A stretch of DNA of 64,000 nt from Apostichopus japonicus. Lineage: Eukaryota > Echinodermata > Holothuroidea > Aspidochirotida > Stichopodidae. The position numbers and the translations under genes are program-made. The notes beneath the pieces are model-generated. The model did no database searches, was not told the DNA's origin, and saw only the letters and a program-made list of their open reading frames with translations. Every line of letters starts with the position of its first letter. The stretch's first letter is position 1. Location: assembly GCF_037975245.1 (NCBI RefSeq), contig NC_092575.1, positions 6,855,001 through 6,919,000 on the forward strand. Direction: 5' to 3'. Shown here one piece after another: positions 48,493 through 61,959 of this stretch.

Positions 48493-51257
48493 GCGAAGAA
48501 GTATGATTCCTGCAGGTTTCTAGAGGGTTTTCATCCAGTGATAGCCCAGGCATGCGCCAGTAGATGACTTGAGAGCAAATCGTTTGGCCTAGAAAGGTTT
48601 TTTGGTTCACACGAGGTATATCATTGTATGTATTTTTACTCAGAGTGTCACGTCATGATGGTTTTTTATTGTTCAAGATTTGAGCTGAAGACTTGTCACG
48701 TGGTGTAATGTGATCTGTGAAATGCTACCAATAACCAATTCCCTGACAACCTTAGAAAAAAAGTTTTTGTCTTAGACTATTGTCAAGGTGAATTATGAAG
48801 GTCACTATACTAAAGGGTATAGGTGAATCATAACAACTTTAAGCTATCTAAGTCACTAAAATAGCACGATATGATCGATAAAATTGATATCAAATCGGAA
48901 ATATTGAAAATAGCAAACATCTGAATCTCAAGGCTAATGATATTCTCAGGATAAGTAAGTACATTTAATTTGTCACGTTCCGATACCACGTGACGTTCGA
49001 AAGCAGCGTTATTTCCATATTTTATTTAAATATAGATTGAATATGTAAATCTTGCGTTAGGAATCTAACTACGCAGACTGATATGTACTTTGCTTTCTCG
49101 CTTACCTGTCTCCCCACCACCTCAGCACTCTATCTTCTCAACCGTGACTTATGAGTAAATTCGAACATTACTTTCTGAGGCATCGACCCTCACTGATCAC
49201 CATGATTTGTGTGCTTCTCAACAAAACGAGACCATTATTGAAAAGTTTTTTTTATTTTTAAATTTTATAATCAGTTAAGCTATGCTATATTACATTAGCC
49301 ATTTAATCACACCCTCCCTGATCTCACAGTATAAACTGGATGGTATAAGCAATAAATTATATTGACAATGTGGCTTCGGACTAGAAAAAAATAAGTCGAA
49401 TTGAAGTAAAAAAATAAGTCTTTACAATGCCGCCTTTTTTCCTCTGCAGTAACCGTTAATTTCGTTAATTTATCATTCAATTATTTTGTATAATTCTTAT
49501 TCCTGGAATAAAATACCAACGTCAAAGATATTTCAATAACAGACTGAATAACATTTCGGAGAATTGAAATAGAGAATTAATGTTTATATTGACACCACAT
49601 AGACTGCTGCAATAAACTTAATGATAATCACTGTAATGAAATGCGTAGAAATTTGAATGCAAATATGCTAATAATATACATATTTTCTTTTCTTTCGAGA
49701 AGACGTAATTGCAAAATCAAACTCTTTAATCTTTTTCTGCCTATTCAAAATGGACTGTCTCTCTGGAAACATATATAGTTTACAAGATTACAAAATAAGG
49801 TTATTATAATTAAAATTTCGTTTCAAAAACTAATCTTCTGATCTTCGTTCGAGTCTTGGATTTAAATTTGTGTATCATTATTAATTAAAAATAAATGTAT
49901 TATTAATTTTGCCTTCTATATTGGCTTCGAAGGATAGTGTAAGTCCTCGCCCTCACGTGACATCCATTTTAATGATATATGCAACAGTATAGCGTGGATA
50001 TACTTTTGTCATTTGTGTGGAATCTTCTAAATGCGATTTTATTCAAAGGATATTCTGGAGACTAAAGTTAATTCTTAGTAAACTTGCAAAAACACGACCC
50101 GCATCGTCAGATACAAAAACAAAACACATCCTAAAAGCATTTTGTATCGCGAAGACAGGACTCCCTTTTTTTAAGGGGGGGGGGGTTAAATTTGGTGACA
50201 TTTTGTCAATGCATCTGGCAAACAGCAAAACGACTGATGCCATCAGGGCAATTCAGTTGAGAATATCTTTTTTTTTGCTTTATTATATATTTCAATCATT
50301 CAATCCAGCAGGGTAAAATAATAATTCTTTACACTTGGAAAGATTTGCTTTTAAGTATAAAGAACATCGACAACTAAGCAAACATTCCAAATCCATAAGG
50401 TTTTCAACGATAAAGCAACATGTAAAATAATATAGGCTATGTCAAACTTTTGAATGATCATTTACTCGAATGACGTGACAGAGCCACTTACTACTGTGAG
50501 TCACTCCTCGGAAGAATCCGACGGTTTTAGACAGTCAAACTCGGTTACAATTCAAACAACCATATCTCAAGTTATGGATTAGTTATTGAGATGGGAATTT
50601 CATTATAAGTCTCATTTGAATATCCATAAAATGTTCCTTTCCCTCTTCGCAAAACAAACCTAAGCTCAGCCAAGAAAGAAGGTTACATAATTTCCTTATC
50701 AGTCAATCAATCAGTCAATCGATAATCGCACAACTGTCAGACTTCTTTTAGCTGTTTCTCTCTCAACATTCTTGGAATATTTCTCATTTGCATATCCGTA
50801 TAAAAAAAAATCGATTAAATTGATAAAAAAAAAAATGATTTGATCGAAACACCATATTGAAAAGTGCATCATACCTTTTCAAATGAATACTTATACATTA
50901 ACACCAATAACATAATTAATGCATTAATCTTTCCAACTTGTTCGATTGTAGGATGAATATCAAGTGACATCAAATGCTTTCAACTTATTAGCAAGGAAGT
51001 ATACAAAAAAATGAAGGAAAGTGGAAGATTAATATAAAGACCACTTAAATATACTGTATCCTCGATACAGATACTCGGAATCTATATGCTGCACAGATAT
51101 ACGCATTGAAACTCTTTAATTAAAAATTTCGAGGGCAAAGAATGTCTCTATTAGCACCTCCGAAAACAAAATAGATTGATAGCTCACATAACATTAACAG
51201 TATATAGGCCATCATAATGTATTCCTTCAGTGCCGATGAAACACATTTACCTTTACC
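48493..51257. other. Unassigned non-coding sequence (2.8 kb)
   Basis: No exon or repeat recognised. Short G-run near 50177-50187. Confidence 0.45.
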
Positions 51258-51306
51258 TACTTTTTGGGGCGTCGGGTGTGGGGGGGGGTGGGTGATGGGG
51301 AGTGGG
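51258..51306 (+). other. Candidate G-quadruplex tract
   Basis: GGGG, GGG, a 9-G run, GGG, GGGG and GGG within about 45 bp. Confidence 0.5.
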
Positions 51307-51554
51307 AAAATGCATGGAGTCACCAACAATATACTGTTATATAAAAATACTACGCTATAATGTCTCCATATATACTTGGGTCCAGTCATAGTATCTGTGC
51401 AACACAGCATATGTTAAGTGTTACATTAGTGAGATTGACAAAGAAGATGACTTTGTACTGATTTCGTATACTCCTATTTTACCATATAGAGTTTTGTACT
51501 GGTTCTCTCACTGATTTGTACTCATTGACTTTTACTCGAGGCATTTTGTATATC
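51307..51554. other. Unassigned sequence with scattered GTACT words
   Basis: TTTGTACT occurs three times at 51450-51520 before the 28-bp array begins. It may be the decayed left edge of the array. Confidence 0.4.
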
Positions 51555-51784
51555 TAGTGGAGGTACTAATGCAGGATTAAGTACCTATTGGTACTTGAAT
51601 GCAGGATTAAGTACCTAGGTACTAATGTAGGATTAAGTATATTGGTAATTAAGTACCTATGTACTAATGCAGGATTAAGTACCTATAGGTACTAATGCAG
51701 GATTAAGTACCTATAGGTACTAATACAGGATTAATTACCTATTAAGTACTAATGCAGGATTAAGTACCTATTAAGTACCCGTAT
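51555..51784. repeat. 28-bp minisatellite built on a palindrome, about 8 copies
   Basis: GTACTAATGCAGGATTAAGT, then ACCTATAG, repeats every 28 bp in the centre (51661, 51689 and 51717) with length variants on both sides. Across unit junctions AGTACCTATAGGTACT is a perfect 16-bp palindrome. Confidence 0.9.
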
Positions 51785-54696
51785 TCATAATCAACTGACC
51801 GTACACTCATGATGTCTTATTAATCTCGGTTTTATCCAACCTCAAAGTTGATTTTCTCTGCTTTCACTGGCGCCCGTATGCTGGCGTACCCTCACTGTAA
51901 CTTAAGTCAGATAACACACAACTCTTTATCATACAACGTGTTAAGCGGGTATGCAAGTCACTAATACAAGTCACTGCAAGTCACTAAACAGGTATACAAG
52001 CCACTAGTGCCGACCGGCGACAGTCCATCAAAAAGGTATGGTCGTTATGGGATACAACCAATGGAATATACTTCCACACAGAGGACTTGAGTGCCAGGTC
52101 GGACCCAGACACTTCTTTGTTTTTACTTATTAAGTATTTTTGAAAATTAGAAATACATTAGTCTACATCTAATATTTCACTGTGCCCTCCACATCTTCAG
52201 GGCCCCCTAATTAACCCTGCACTCAGGGGCCCATATGGCACTCTAACCCACCCTCTTACCGGGCCTACTTCCGTACACTAGTACCGACTCTGGTCACACA
52301 AGCTATAACGCCTTTAATGTTATATCTGTCATATTATTAACATTTCAATCAGATATATTAATTTATTAATCGGATCTCTGTCTTTCGTCTTCCATAGACT
52401 ATATACATCTGTTTTATTTTTCCTTCACCAGTTTGATTCTTCCGTGCATTAATGAACACCCCATTACAGTAACGCGCAAATTAAACTTCAATACTTTTTA
52501 TAAATCAGTCTGAAAAACATGATCACGGCTGAGAATATATAATTGTTTATCATCATAATACGAAAAAACAGGTTAACAACGACATAATTCATGTCGAGGA
52601 GAGATCCCAATAGAAATTTATAGCCTTAAGACTTAATTTTTTTTGTCTTTCGCGGGCGGTGTATGGTTTTCCTTGAGCTTCTGTAGAATGGTGCTGTACA
52701 GAGAATTATATACATACAGCTCCGTAAACCACCACCCAAAATGACGTAGACACAGGTTTTGTGCATGTATCAGTATAATACAAACACATAGTCTCAACTC
52801 CCAATAAATAACCACCTTCCTGGTTTTGAAAGCCAGATGACGTCACAAAAATGACTTTTTAAAAAAGGTATTGCAGGAAAAAATTGGTAAACAAAATCTA
52901 TATAAATATGTACTAGAGATTGCGGCTGTCATTATGTAGCGAATTTTGATTTACGAATATTATTCTGCCCCCATGAAAGGCAAAACAGTTAAAAAACAAT
53001 CAAACACCAAAAAAAATGAAATATTAACCCGTAATTACAACTTTTTTGTATGTAATATAGGCCTGCACATATGTATGTCTATGACTTTTTGCCCTTCGGC
53101 CATTCTGTTTGCCAAGATGCAGACCAAAGAGTGAGAAAGAGAGAGGGAAAAAAAATCAACTTTGAATGATCTCAGGCCTCCGTTCAGTGATATAAGGCCC
53201 GGTAATAATTCTCAACTTTTCAATACTGAACAAGGACTCTTTGCACGAAATATACGGTTGCAGTTTTACCTTTTCCTACATGCAGAGAAAACTACGACAT
53301 GACAGCCATTGTATACTTGAAAATTTCTTCCATTAATTAAGCTTTTCCCAGAATTAATCCACAAGTGTTGGTGTATCAACATCGCATTCAGGACGCACAA
53401 AAATTATCCATCCCAACAAACTTTTATTCCAGTCCATTCGTTATGTCTTCTTTTTGATAAAAACTAAAGGAGGAGAGATGATGAAATTATTGTCAGTATT
53501 TGGTAGCAAATTATACATATAGTATATATATATATATATACATACAGTGTATGTACGCGTGAATGTACATGGTGGCATGCAAGTAACGTGCAGCAATAAG
53601 CATGCAGTAATGAAAAGAAAAGTAGGCGTGGTATCGTCTCCTGGTTCATTATAGTCTCCTATTTTTAGCCTCACGCACAGCCGGCTCCCGCAGTTTTTTT
53701 TCGCTCGTATATCTTTTTCAACTTTGGATGAATTGCGGCAGCTTAGGCCGGAGTAGGAACGCAATTTTTTTGTGTCTGTGGTAGATGACTCCGCGACTGG
53801 TAAGCATGTATTAAACAGAAAACGTATAAGGGTAAAAAAAAAGAAGAAGAAGCTGGTTTAAAAAAAAAACGAGTCGGAGAGAGGCCCATGGAAACTGTAT
53901 AACGAGGATTCAATGGCTTATTCCAGTTCATATTGTGATGTGTAATATACCAGCTAATTCAGGAATACCAGAGTGAGGTTAACACATAACCAACTGTTTT
54001 CTATATGAGATCACAAAACTGTGTGATAAGAACTGGTATCGCAATATCTCAACCTGTTGTATATTCAAATGCATGGATTCGAGGATTAATCATAGAAAAA
54101 AATTCTTTGCTACAACAGGTTGGTACATTTATGTTATTTTACTTTCTTTATGTATTGGTATATTATGTTTTTACTACTCGATTGTGTATCAAGTTCAATG
54201 AATTTATATTTTAATTGAATAACTTACACTTCTCGTTTGAAAGTTTTATTTTAGTGATTAAAAGTTTTAGACTAAAATCTGATAGGTTGCTTGTATATGG
54301 AAACGTGGAATAATTAAAGGTCTTTCGTACATAATTTCGTATTTAAGCTTGAAAACCAAAAATATACAAAGATAAAGATGTTTTAACGTTGTTTCCGTTG
54401 CAAATATTTAGAGATCATTTGGGCTTTCCGCAGGAACGTTTTAAGATCATTAAATGTTTTTGGTTGTTTTTTATAATTATGTTATTTAACGTAAGAAGGA
54501 AATGTCTCAGTGATATGGTAGCATACACATTCACTGTCCCATAATGTGGTCATAATTATACCACACGCATCCTGTGATGTTATATGATTTATTAAATCAA
54601 TTGCCACTTCGTTCTTTATTAAGTATATAATTTGTCTTATTGCTAAAGTGTTGCACGGACACTCACTGTGAACACGGGAGGTCTACTAATTAGCCG
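51785..54696. other. Unassigned non-coding sequence (2.9 kb)
   Basis: CRE word TGACGTCA at 52838-52845, short TA-run at about 53520-53540. Repeated CAAGTCACTA words at 51954-52004 form a minor local repeat. No exon recognised. Confidence 0.45.
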
Positions 54697-54914
54697 ATAA
54701 AAAAGTGCCATATATATGTATGTGTACCTATACATATACAGATCTATATAGTTATATATATATATATATAGTTATATATATATATATAAATAAATATATA
54801 TATTTTTATATATATATACATATACATATCTATATATATATAGTTATATATATAAATATAAATATATATATATTTGTGTACCTATGTATATGTGTACCTA
54901 TACATATACAGATC

Positions 54915-54953
<39 letters not shown>

Positions 54954-54982
54954 ATAAATACATATCTATATATATATATAGT

Positions 54983-55026
<44 letters not shown>

Positions 55027-55071
55027 TAAATTAATATATATTTATATATATATACATATATATATATATAC

Positions 55072-55132
<61 letters not shown>

Positions 55133-55137
55133 CATAA
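54697..55137. repeat. TA-rich composite with internal duplication
   Basis: Almost entirely TA, with embedded TGTGTACCTATACATATACA, then GATCTATATA, at about 54720-54750 and again 167-169 bp later (about 54889-54918), so a whole block was duplicated. Reading frames are Tyr-Ile repeats. Confidence 0.9.
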
Positions 55138-55510
55138 TTATTATTAAGTACTTTATTATAGACTTTTCTCGTCTCTCTATCTCTCTCTCTCTCTTTCGTA
55201 TAGTTCTATGTGCCATAGCTTCTTCCATAATTACTCTTCACAAATTGTCCGAGCATTACCCATATATGCTATGTGCATTATCTAAATAACGGAACATACA
55301 TTTTGTTTTTTCAAGAGAAAGATAGAGGGAAGAAATGTCATGATTTATAGGGAGATGACAGAGGGGAAAAATATGCTTTCTAGCAACAAACGGTGACGCC
55401 GGTATATAAGGTCTCCTCCTTCCCCCTTCTTATCGAAGGCTAATCTAAATTTAGGGTGTGTTTCAATAAATGTAGCGTTGATTGCTGGAGCCTCCGAGTT
55501 TCCAAGATGA
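55138..55510. other. Unassigned, with (CT)n run
   Basis: (TC)n at about 55172-55194. Otherwise nothing recognised. Confidence 0.5.
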
Positions 55511-55562
55511 TGACGTCACATTCGAACTATTATCACGTGATTTATGATCGGAAAAGTATATA
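55511..55562 (+). promoter_or_regulatory. CRE, palindromic E-box and TATA-like word
   Basis: TGACGTCA (55511-55518), TCACGTGA (55533-55540) and AAGTATATATC (55554-55564) lie in that order within about 50 bp. The spacing is compatible with a promoter, but no transcript or downstream exon is recognisable and (TA)n tracts are common nearby. Confidence 0.25.
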
Positions 55563-55645
55563 TCAAACATGAAGCAAAGGGTTACAAACAACTAGTGAAA
55601 GTGTGCATGTATGTCAGGATGTGTGTATGTAGGTATGTGTGTTCG
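55563..55645. other. Unassigned, TATGT-rich
   Basis: Alternating GTATGT words leading into the next TA tract. Confidence 0.5.
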
Positions 55646-55800
55646 TATATATATATATATATATATGTGTATGTATGTTTATGTATATATATAGCCTATA
55701 TATATATATAAAAATATATATATATACATATATAGCCTATATATAGCCTATATATAGATATATATAGGCTACATATAGATATATATAGGCCTATATTATA
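55646..55800. repeat. TA-rich tract with AGCCTATATATAG palindromes
   Basis: TA runs with TATAGCCTATA and TATAGGCTACATATAG words, some mutually inverted. Confidence 0.85.
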
Positions 55801-57289
55801 CAAATATTATACAAAATTAAGTTTTTTGTATATTATGGTTAACCTTTCATATTTTCATTGGTACAAAAGTGAGCATAAATGCTAATATATTGTGTTCTTT
55901 TTAACTTATATCATAATTTTATACGTGAGCCGCAAAATTCTAAACAGTGCACTTATATTTATTCACCTGAACCTGTTTGACCTATAACGACTATAGTTGT
56001 GTTCCAATGGCCAATAGTCATTCAACCACAGAACACGTCTGGTTTCCACATATAATAAAGAGGACATTCATTTCTGGTAAACTTATTAAGTATACCATCA
56101 TGTCCCCAGATAAAGTGTATAATTATCTTATTATAATATCATGTGACCGCTTTCTGAAAAGCACGTTTCGCCCCGTAGGTCGTACATAATGTTAGGCTGT
56201 GGTTCACCTGTTGTGTAAGCGTTCAAGGAGAACAGTTGAGCTATCAACGCACTCAACCCAACCTGCCCAACTTGCCCAACTTGCCCAACTGAACAACGTA
56301 CATGGTAAAAGTGATCAAACCATGATACCTTCATTTAAATAATCTAATTATTTATTTAATGCATTATAGAAGCATTGAACAAATCTGCTAATGACATCAC
56401 ATAGCCACCAGTGCTGGAAAGTTGAATTGCTTTTGGTATTCATTATCTTGTCTGGTTACAAAAGAGGTGATGTTTGTAGATATTGTTTTTTACAAGAACA
56501 TGCTAAATATTAGCTACTAACGACATGTTAGACTGGAATTTGTGAAAAGAAAGCAGAAAAACAAAACAAAAGCAAAAGACAAAGGAAACAATTAAACTAT
56601 TTGACTTTTCTTGTTGACTTCATGACATCAGAAATCGACTCAAGTATTTACTATTTAAGCTTGTCATAGGAAATAAGATGTAAAAGCTGCGATCGATTGC
56701 AAACAGTCAATGATAAAATGTCATACTTGTTTTCGCAACAGTTTTTCATAAAGGAAGGTTCTTCACACACAATAACGATAACGATACGTCTCAATTTACT
56801 TGTTGAGACATTCATATTGACAAAAAAGACACGTCAGAAAGAGATGGTTAAAATTAAGGCTTACACATTTGTGTGCAACATGTCACGTTGTTATACTTCT
56901 TCATCTTAATGTTACATTATACATAAGAAAAACGAAACCATGTTCACAATGATATAGGACTTTAACGATTGAGAAATGTCGAATGTTCCTTTTGAATAAT
57001 TAAAGAGAAAGGGTACCAAGGGGGGCAACGGATCATGACAGCTTTTGCTCAACATTTTGCGCCTCCTCTTGTACAGCCTATACGTCACGCCAACGAGTAG
57101 AGATGTACATATCGCAAAGAGGGGTGTATAGCTATAAGCCTAGCATAAAATTTGCATATAAGAATCGGGCTGACGTTCGTTCTATATGTTATCAATTAAC
57201 CTGCTGAATCGAGCTAACAGCTTGTTGCACCATTTATAGGGTATGTGAGAGTAATAACTACACGGAGGCAGACTTTGAGTCGAGTAAAG
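55801..57289. other. Unassigned non-coding sequence
   Basis: Contains a small 10-bp minisatellite (ACTTGCCCAA-type, about four units) at 56255-56290. No exon recognised. Confidence 0.45.
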
Positions 57290-57373
57290 CAGCATGCGCA
57301 CGAGTACAAAAAAATGCGTACGATTGCAGCGAGTATACCAGTCCTAGTAAGCACGAGTACTTATTCTCGCTCT
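57290..57373. repeat. Decayed CGAGTAC-rich repeat, left part
   Basis: CACGAGTAC occurs at about 57299 and 57352, and TTATTCTCGC follows the second. The words resemble the 55-bp satellite at 561-1961, but the period is lost. Confidence 0.5.
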
Positions 57374-57641
57374 CAGGCGCGTAGCCAAGGGGGGCGAAGG
57401 GGGAAACCGCCCCCCCCCCTTGAGCATGTTTTTTTTTATGATATCGCTAGTAGTTTCAAAATAAAAAAAATGCTTGGATGCAACTTGCAAGGCCTGGGAA
57501 GTGCCATTACCAGCGATCTGGGAGGCACTTTCGGCCAAAATTATTCTTGGACGCTTCGCGCCAACTTATGGTGGCGCTTCGCTTAGATAGTTTGCATACA
57601 GACTTCGCCCCTCCCTTGGCAAATTTCTCGCTAAGGCCCTG
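57374..57641. mobile_element. hAT-type MITE, 268 bp, with target duplication
   Basis: Left end CAGGCGCGTAGC, then CAAGGGGGGCGAAG; the right end reverse complement is CAGGGCCTTAGC, then CCAAGGGAGGGGCGAAG after a 14-15 nt insertion. Flanks CTCGCTCT (57366-57373) and CTCGCACT (57642-57649) form an 8-bp duplication with one mismatch, as hAT transposases make. Internal hairpins AAGTGCC/GGCACTT and GCGCCA/TGGCGC are visible. There is no transposase; the plus-strand open frame here is incidental. It interrupts a CGAGTAC-rich decayed repeat. Confidence 0.8.
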
Positions 57642-57790
57642 CTCGCACTAGTAAATATTTATACTAGATTTCTGAAATACTCATGGGGTTTCGAGTACGT
57701 GTATGTATGAGTACACGTTCAAATCTATGAAGGAGAGCGCGAGTACAACCGAATAGGTATGAGTACCTAACGAGTACTATACTCACTGCA
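57642..57790. repeat. Decayed CGAGTAC-rich repeat, right part
   Basis: CGAGTACGTG, GAGTACACG, GCGAGTACAAC, GAGTACC and CGAGTACTA occur within about 100 bp (57690-57780), continuing the vocabulary seen left of the MITE. Confidence 0.55.
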
Positions 57791-60700
57791 CGGTCAGCCG
57801 AGAGTTCACATGGAAACATCGTACTAGTAAAACTTCAGTGAATCTAATAAACGTGTGGAATATTGTTACGAAACAACTCCACTCGACGTTTTAAGGAGAA
57901 ATTTGCACTTAGTAAAAAGTTCACATGTATAGACATTTTTAAATGCAATTAATAGTTTGGCTTATACACGAAGAAATGCAATTATAACTAGACATTGCGC
58001 TATTCAAAACTCTATCACAAAATTACAGTGTATAATTTAGAAACAATTGTGCTTAAGTTGGAAGTATATACCCGTTGGCCAGTTTTATTAGACACTGTCC
58101 CTCAAATCAAGTTGTCTTTAAACAAATGGTTGATATCGCAATGCTCTCCTTCCTATCGAACGAATACTTCTGGAATAAAATGAATAATTCGTAAACCAAA
58201 AAAAAACAGTTTACCATTTTTGTAAGATAAGAACTATCGGTATATAAAACTGTTGTTTTTTTGTTTTTAATAACTAATAAAAACACATTATTTTGTCACT
58301 CGATATGTTTTTTTTGGGGGGGGGGGATACAGACTTAAGCTCGACATGTCAATTCCGATCTCCCTATTTTTTCCTCTACTACAAAATGACGGAATCAGAT
58401 CAAAAAATACGAAATATTTATTAGGCAAAAACACAACAAAACAAAACACACACACATAAACAATGTTTCTGTGAGCAACGTGAATAAATAATTTCCCCCT
58501 TGATTGACTCGGCATTTTGGTATTTTTTAACTAAAGTTTGAAGTTCTGCTATGAAGTCATGAATATTCATATCCAAGTCTGTTCTCGTCGTGTTGTACAG
58601 CTTCTCTTTGTTTTATTCTTTTCCATGCGTTTTGCACAATGACGTGTAATATTACTCCATGCTGTAATTCCATCTGATAAGTATAAAAGCCTTTTTGGAG
58701 ACAGGGAAATAAATATAGTGATGAAAAAATCCTATGACAAAATAGAATAAATAATTACCATTTTTCGCGCCCAACACGATCTTCAGCTATATGATATATA
58801 AAATGCTGCGTCGATAGGTCTGCATTGTATATAAACGACAATCGACTTAAAAAAACAACATGCGTAGGGTATATAGGTTACACTAACGCTTTTATAGAAA
58901 TTGAAATGGCTCTCTAGCTTCAACTCGTCGGTTGCTAGGGTCATGCGACATTGATTGTAACTCAAGTATATAATTAATTAGGAAAAGTAGTGGAAGCCAA
59001 TTTGATAATGACGTATTTTGAAACTGGTTTAACACTTTGTAAAACATTGCTTTGAGATCAGCTCTAGTTTTATGACGTTAAAATTTGAACAAATATCGTA
59101 AAATCGAGATCAAAAGTTGTTTTTCGCATGATTTCAAGATCACTGGTCATTCATTCGTTCACCTCGATTTAATATAGCCGTGAGTCAAATCGTGAAGTTA
59201 GATGCATTTCACCGCACTCATGATGAAGCTGAAATGAAAGTAAAATGGATGCTTTCATTTCATTAATTGCATTACATACTTTTTAAAGGCAGGGTAGAAA
59301 CAGTTTGTTAGTTAACCACATAGACTTTTTTTTCATAATGCTCCTTATCTTTTTGGCAATAAAGATGGGGTAAAACTTTTTTTGTTGAAAGTAAAAGATA
59401 AAAGAAAGAATTGGATATAGTTATATTAATTTAAGAGGTAAGAAACTGCACTTAGACTTATTAACCTAACGGGTTAATCAAACACATATATAAACATAAT
59501 GAACCACATTATGTTAAGCAGCTCGACATTATTACATGCACATATCCACATGCAGCTGTACAGCCAGTATACTTACCTTATGAATTATATCATGTGATTG
59601 AGTTTTATCAAACGATGCGATTGTTGACTATGTGACGTCATGTCCATATGAGGATCACGAAAGTAGCGGTTCTTCACCTTTAATAAAGATGCAGGCAGTA
59701 ACCATGGTTACTGATGATTTCATTTCATATTACAAGTGCCGACAACAATGAATTTGTTTCTCATGAATATTAATGTAGGTTGTTTTATCATGACTTTATA
59801 GACACTACGACAGCAGTGGCTTGACTAGCAATATGTAACTCCATCATTTGTTGATATTCTCGGTTGTAAGGCATCGTGTTTATCATATAAATTATAACTG
59901 TAATTATAAGAATGTAATATGTTAAGTCGGGAGATATAGCAAGGCAGCGTTCTTTTAATCATAATTCGTATAGCACACCGTCAAATGGGTCGGAGGACAT
60001 GTTATAACAAGGGGAATTGGACATTGTAATCCTGTCACCCTGATCACATATTGTTAACCTACCCTGCCGACGATGGGACTGGAAAAAGGCCTAATATTTG
60101 AGTTGGTTGTGTTAGAGTGTAGAATATATGAACTTGGTCACCCCCCCCCCCACCCCATACTCAAACATTGTTCTATTGTTATAGGCAACATACAGATAAG
60201 TCGTACAGACCACCAATCATTAATATACGTTTATCGTTGATTTTAATATTCCTGCAGACCCGACCGCCATGCATACATAATGTGCTTTCTTTGTGCAGTA
60301 ATATTGGTCTTTCTATAGTCTTTTTGTTTTCGTTTTATTAAATTAAGCTTGTGCAATATTTTTCAGTTTCGTTTCAGAATGTCCATTTAATGCTATATGT
60401 ATCATTTCCATATACAGAATAGATATAACAATGCTGAAGTTAAGACCATTGTCACGTGATCACTACAACAATCTCTTAATTTAATCGTTTTAATGAACCC
60501 ACTTGTATAGTGAAATCGTCTGCATCCGTCAGTGTAACGATTCACCACTGTCCTAAATCGTGTTATATCGGTACCACCAAATTTGAAAGTGGCTAATTGC
60601 ATCTTTCATGAATACGGTACACTTTGAATATTCATCAGGTGTGACGTCAGGATTTTTGTGGTAGTGGGGGAGGGACCTGTGTATACTCACTTTCGTAAAG

Positions 60701-61959
60701 GTTCTTAAGATTCTTGTTGAGAGTAAACAGTGGACATTTGTTAAGACTCGTACAATATTTACAACATCATCGCAGTCTCAGTTACACGGATCTAGGCAAG
60801 GGTTTTCAACTGTGCATCGCCTGGCGGCAAATACAAGTCGCAAATGCTTCGTAGGTTTATTTTCCTGATCACTTTCAAATCTGCATTTTGCTTTGCATCT
60901 ACTACAAATCTATAGTGATACTAGAATTACCTTTGGAAGAAAAAAATTCTTTAGTTTCAGTCGACCGGTATGATTAAACCGAGGACGATAAAATAAAGCA
61001 AAGACCTGCAAATGAACCAATAATACAACTTACAGTGAATTTGTGGGACACAAAACGTTTCTGTCATTATTGGCTGGCTATAAATATATAGTGGGAATTA
61101 GCCAAATGGTTGTAACCAAAAAGATCTCTAACTGTGATATTTCGGTACATAGTGATGCGTTTATATAACATGGATTGGTCCAAAGAGTTGCAAGACACTA
61201 ACTCGAGACAGTCAGCTATAAAACTGCCAAAGGGCAAGTCTACTTTCATTTGCGTGATTTTTCGAGAAATGTTTTGCTCGAGTATTCAAAATGACAAGAG
61301 AAAGTGAAATTTTGGTTGACATATCATGTTTTGACCTTGCGAAATTTCGACGCTATAATCATTCAGTGGGGCGGGGGTGGGGGGACAAGATGATAATTTC
61401 ATGGGTAAAATATGTTGTGAGATCATTTTGTAACTAGTTAATACTCCATCATGTTATGCAGTGAACGTAATAACTGCAGTAATATAAGGGTTTTAGTGTG
61501 GAAGTAATGAATAATTCGTATATTTGCTACCATATGTTATAGATGTCGTAGTTTTTGTTTTTTATCATAGAAAGTTGTGGCAAACATGACTTTTACCATG
61601 TTTCAACATGTAGTTTAAAAAAAATAATGAAAATTCAACTGTTACTTGAATGAGTAGTATAGACTTTTGAAAAACAGTATCATCTTAACACCCAGAACAA
61701 GCAGAAAACGAAAACGTTTAGTGGTTCCGATGCCTAACTACATATTCATAGCGTGGTAAGCAATATAATATGTTGAATATTCATGAAACTTGTGCACATC
61801 AAAATGAAGAGGACTATCTATTGACTTTCTGTTGACTATTGCAAGAACCAAAAGTAATAGCATTAATCTATTCGATTTTCAGCTAACTACCTACCACATC
61901 TAATATGCATAAAACACTCCATTCTTACAAACTATTTCTAGCGAATTGCAATGTATAGC
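57791..61959. other. Unassigned non-coding sequence (4.2 kb)
   Basis: CRE words TGACGTCA at 59633-59640 and 60642-60649. G-runs at 58316-58327 and 61368-61383, C-run near 60141-60150. No exon, RNA gene or array recognised. Confidence 0.45.
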
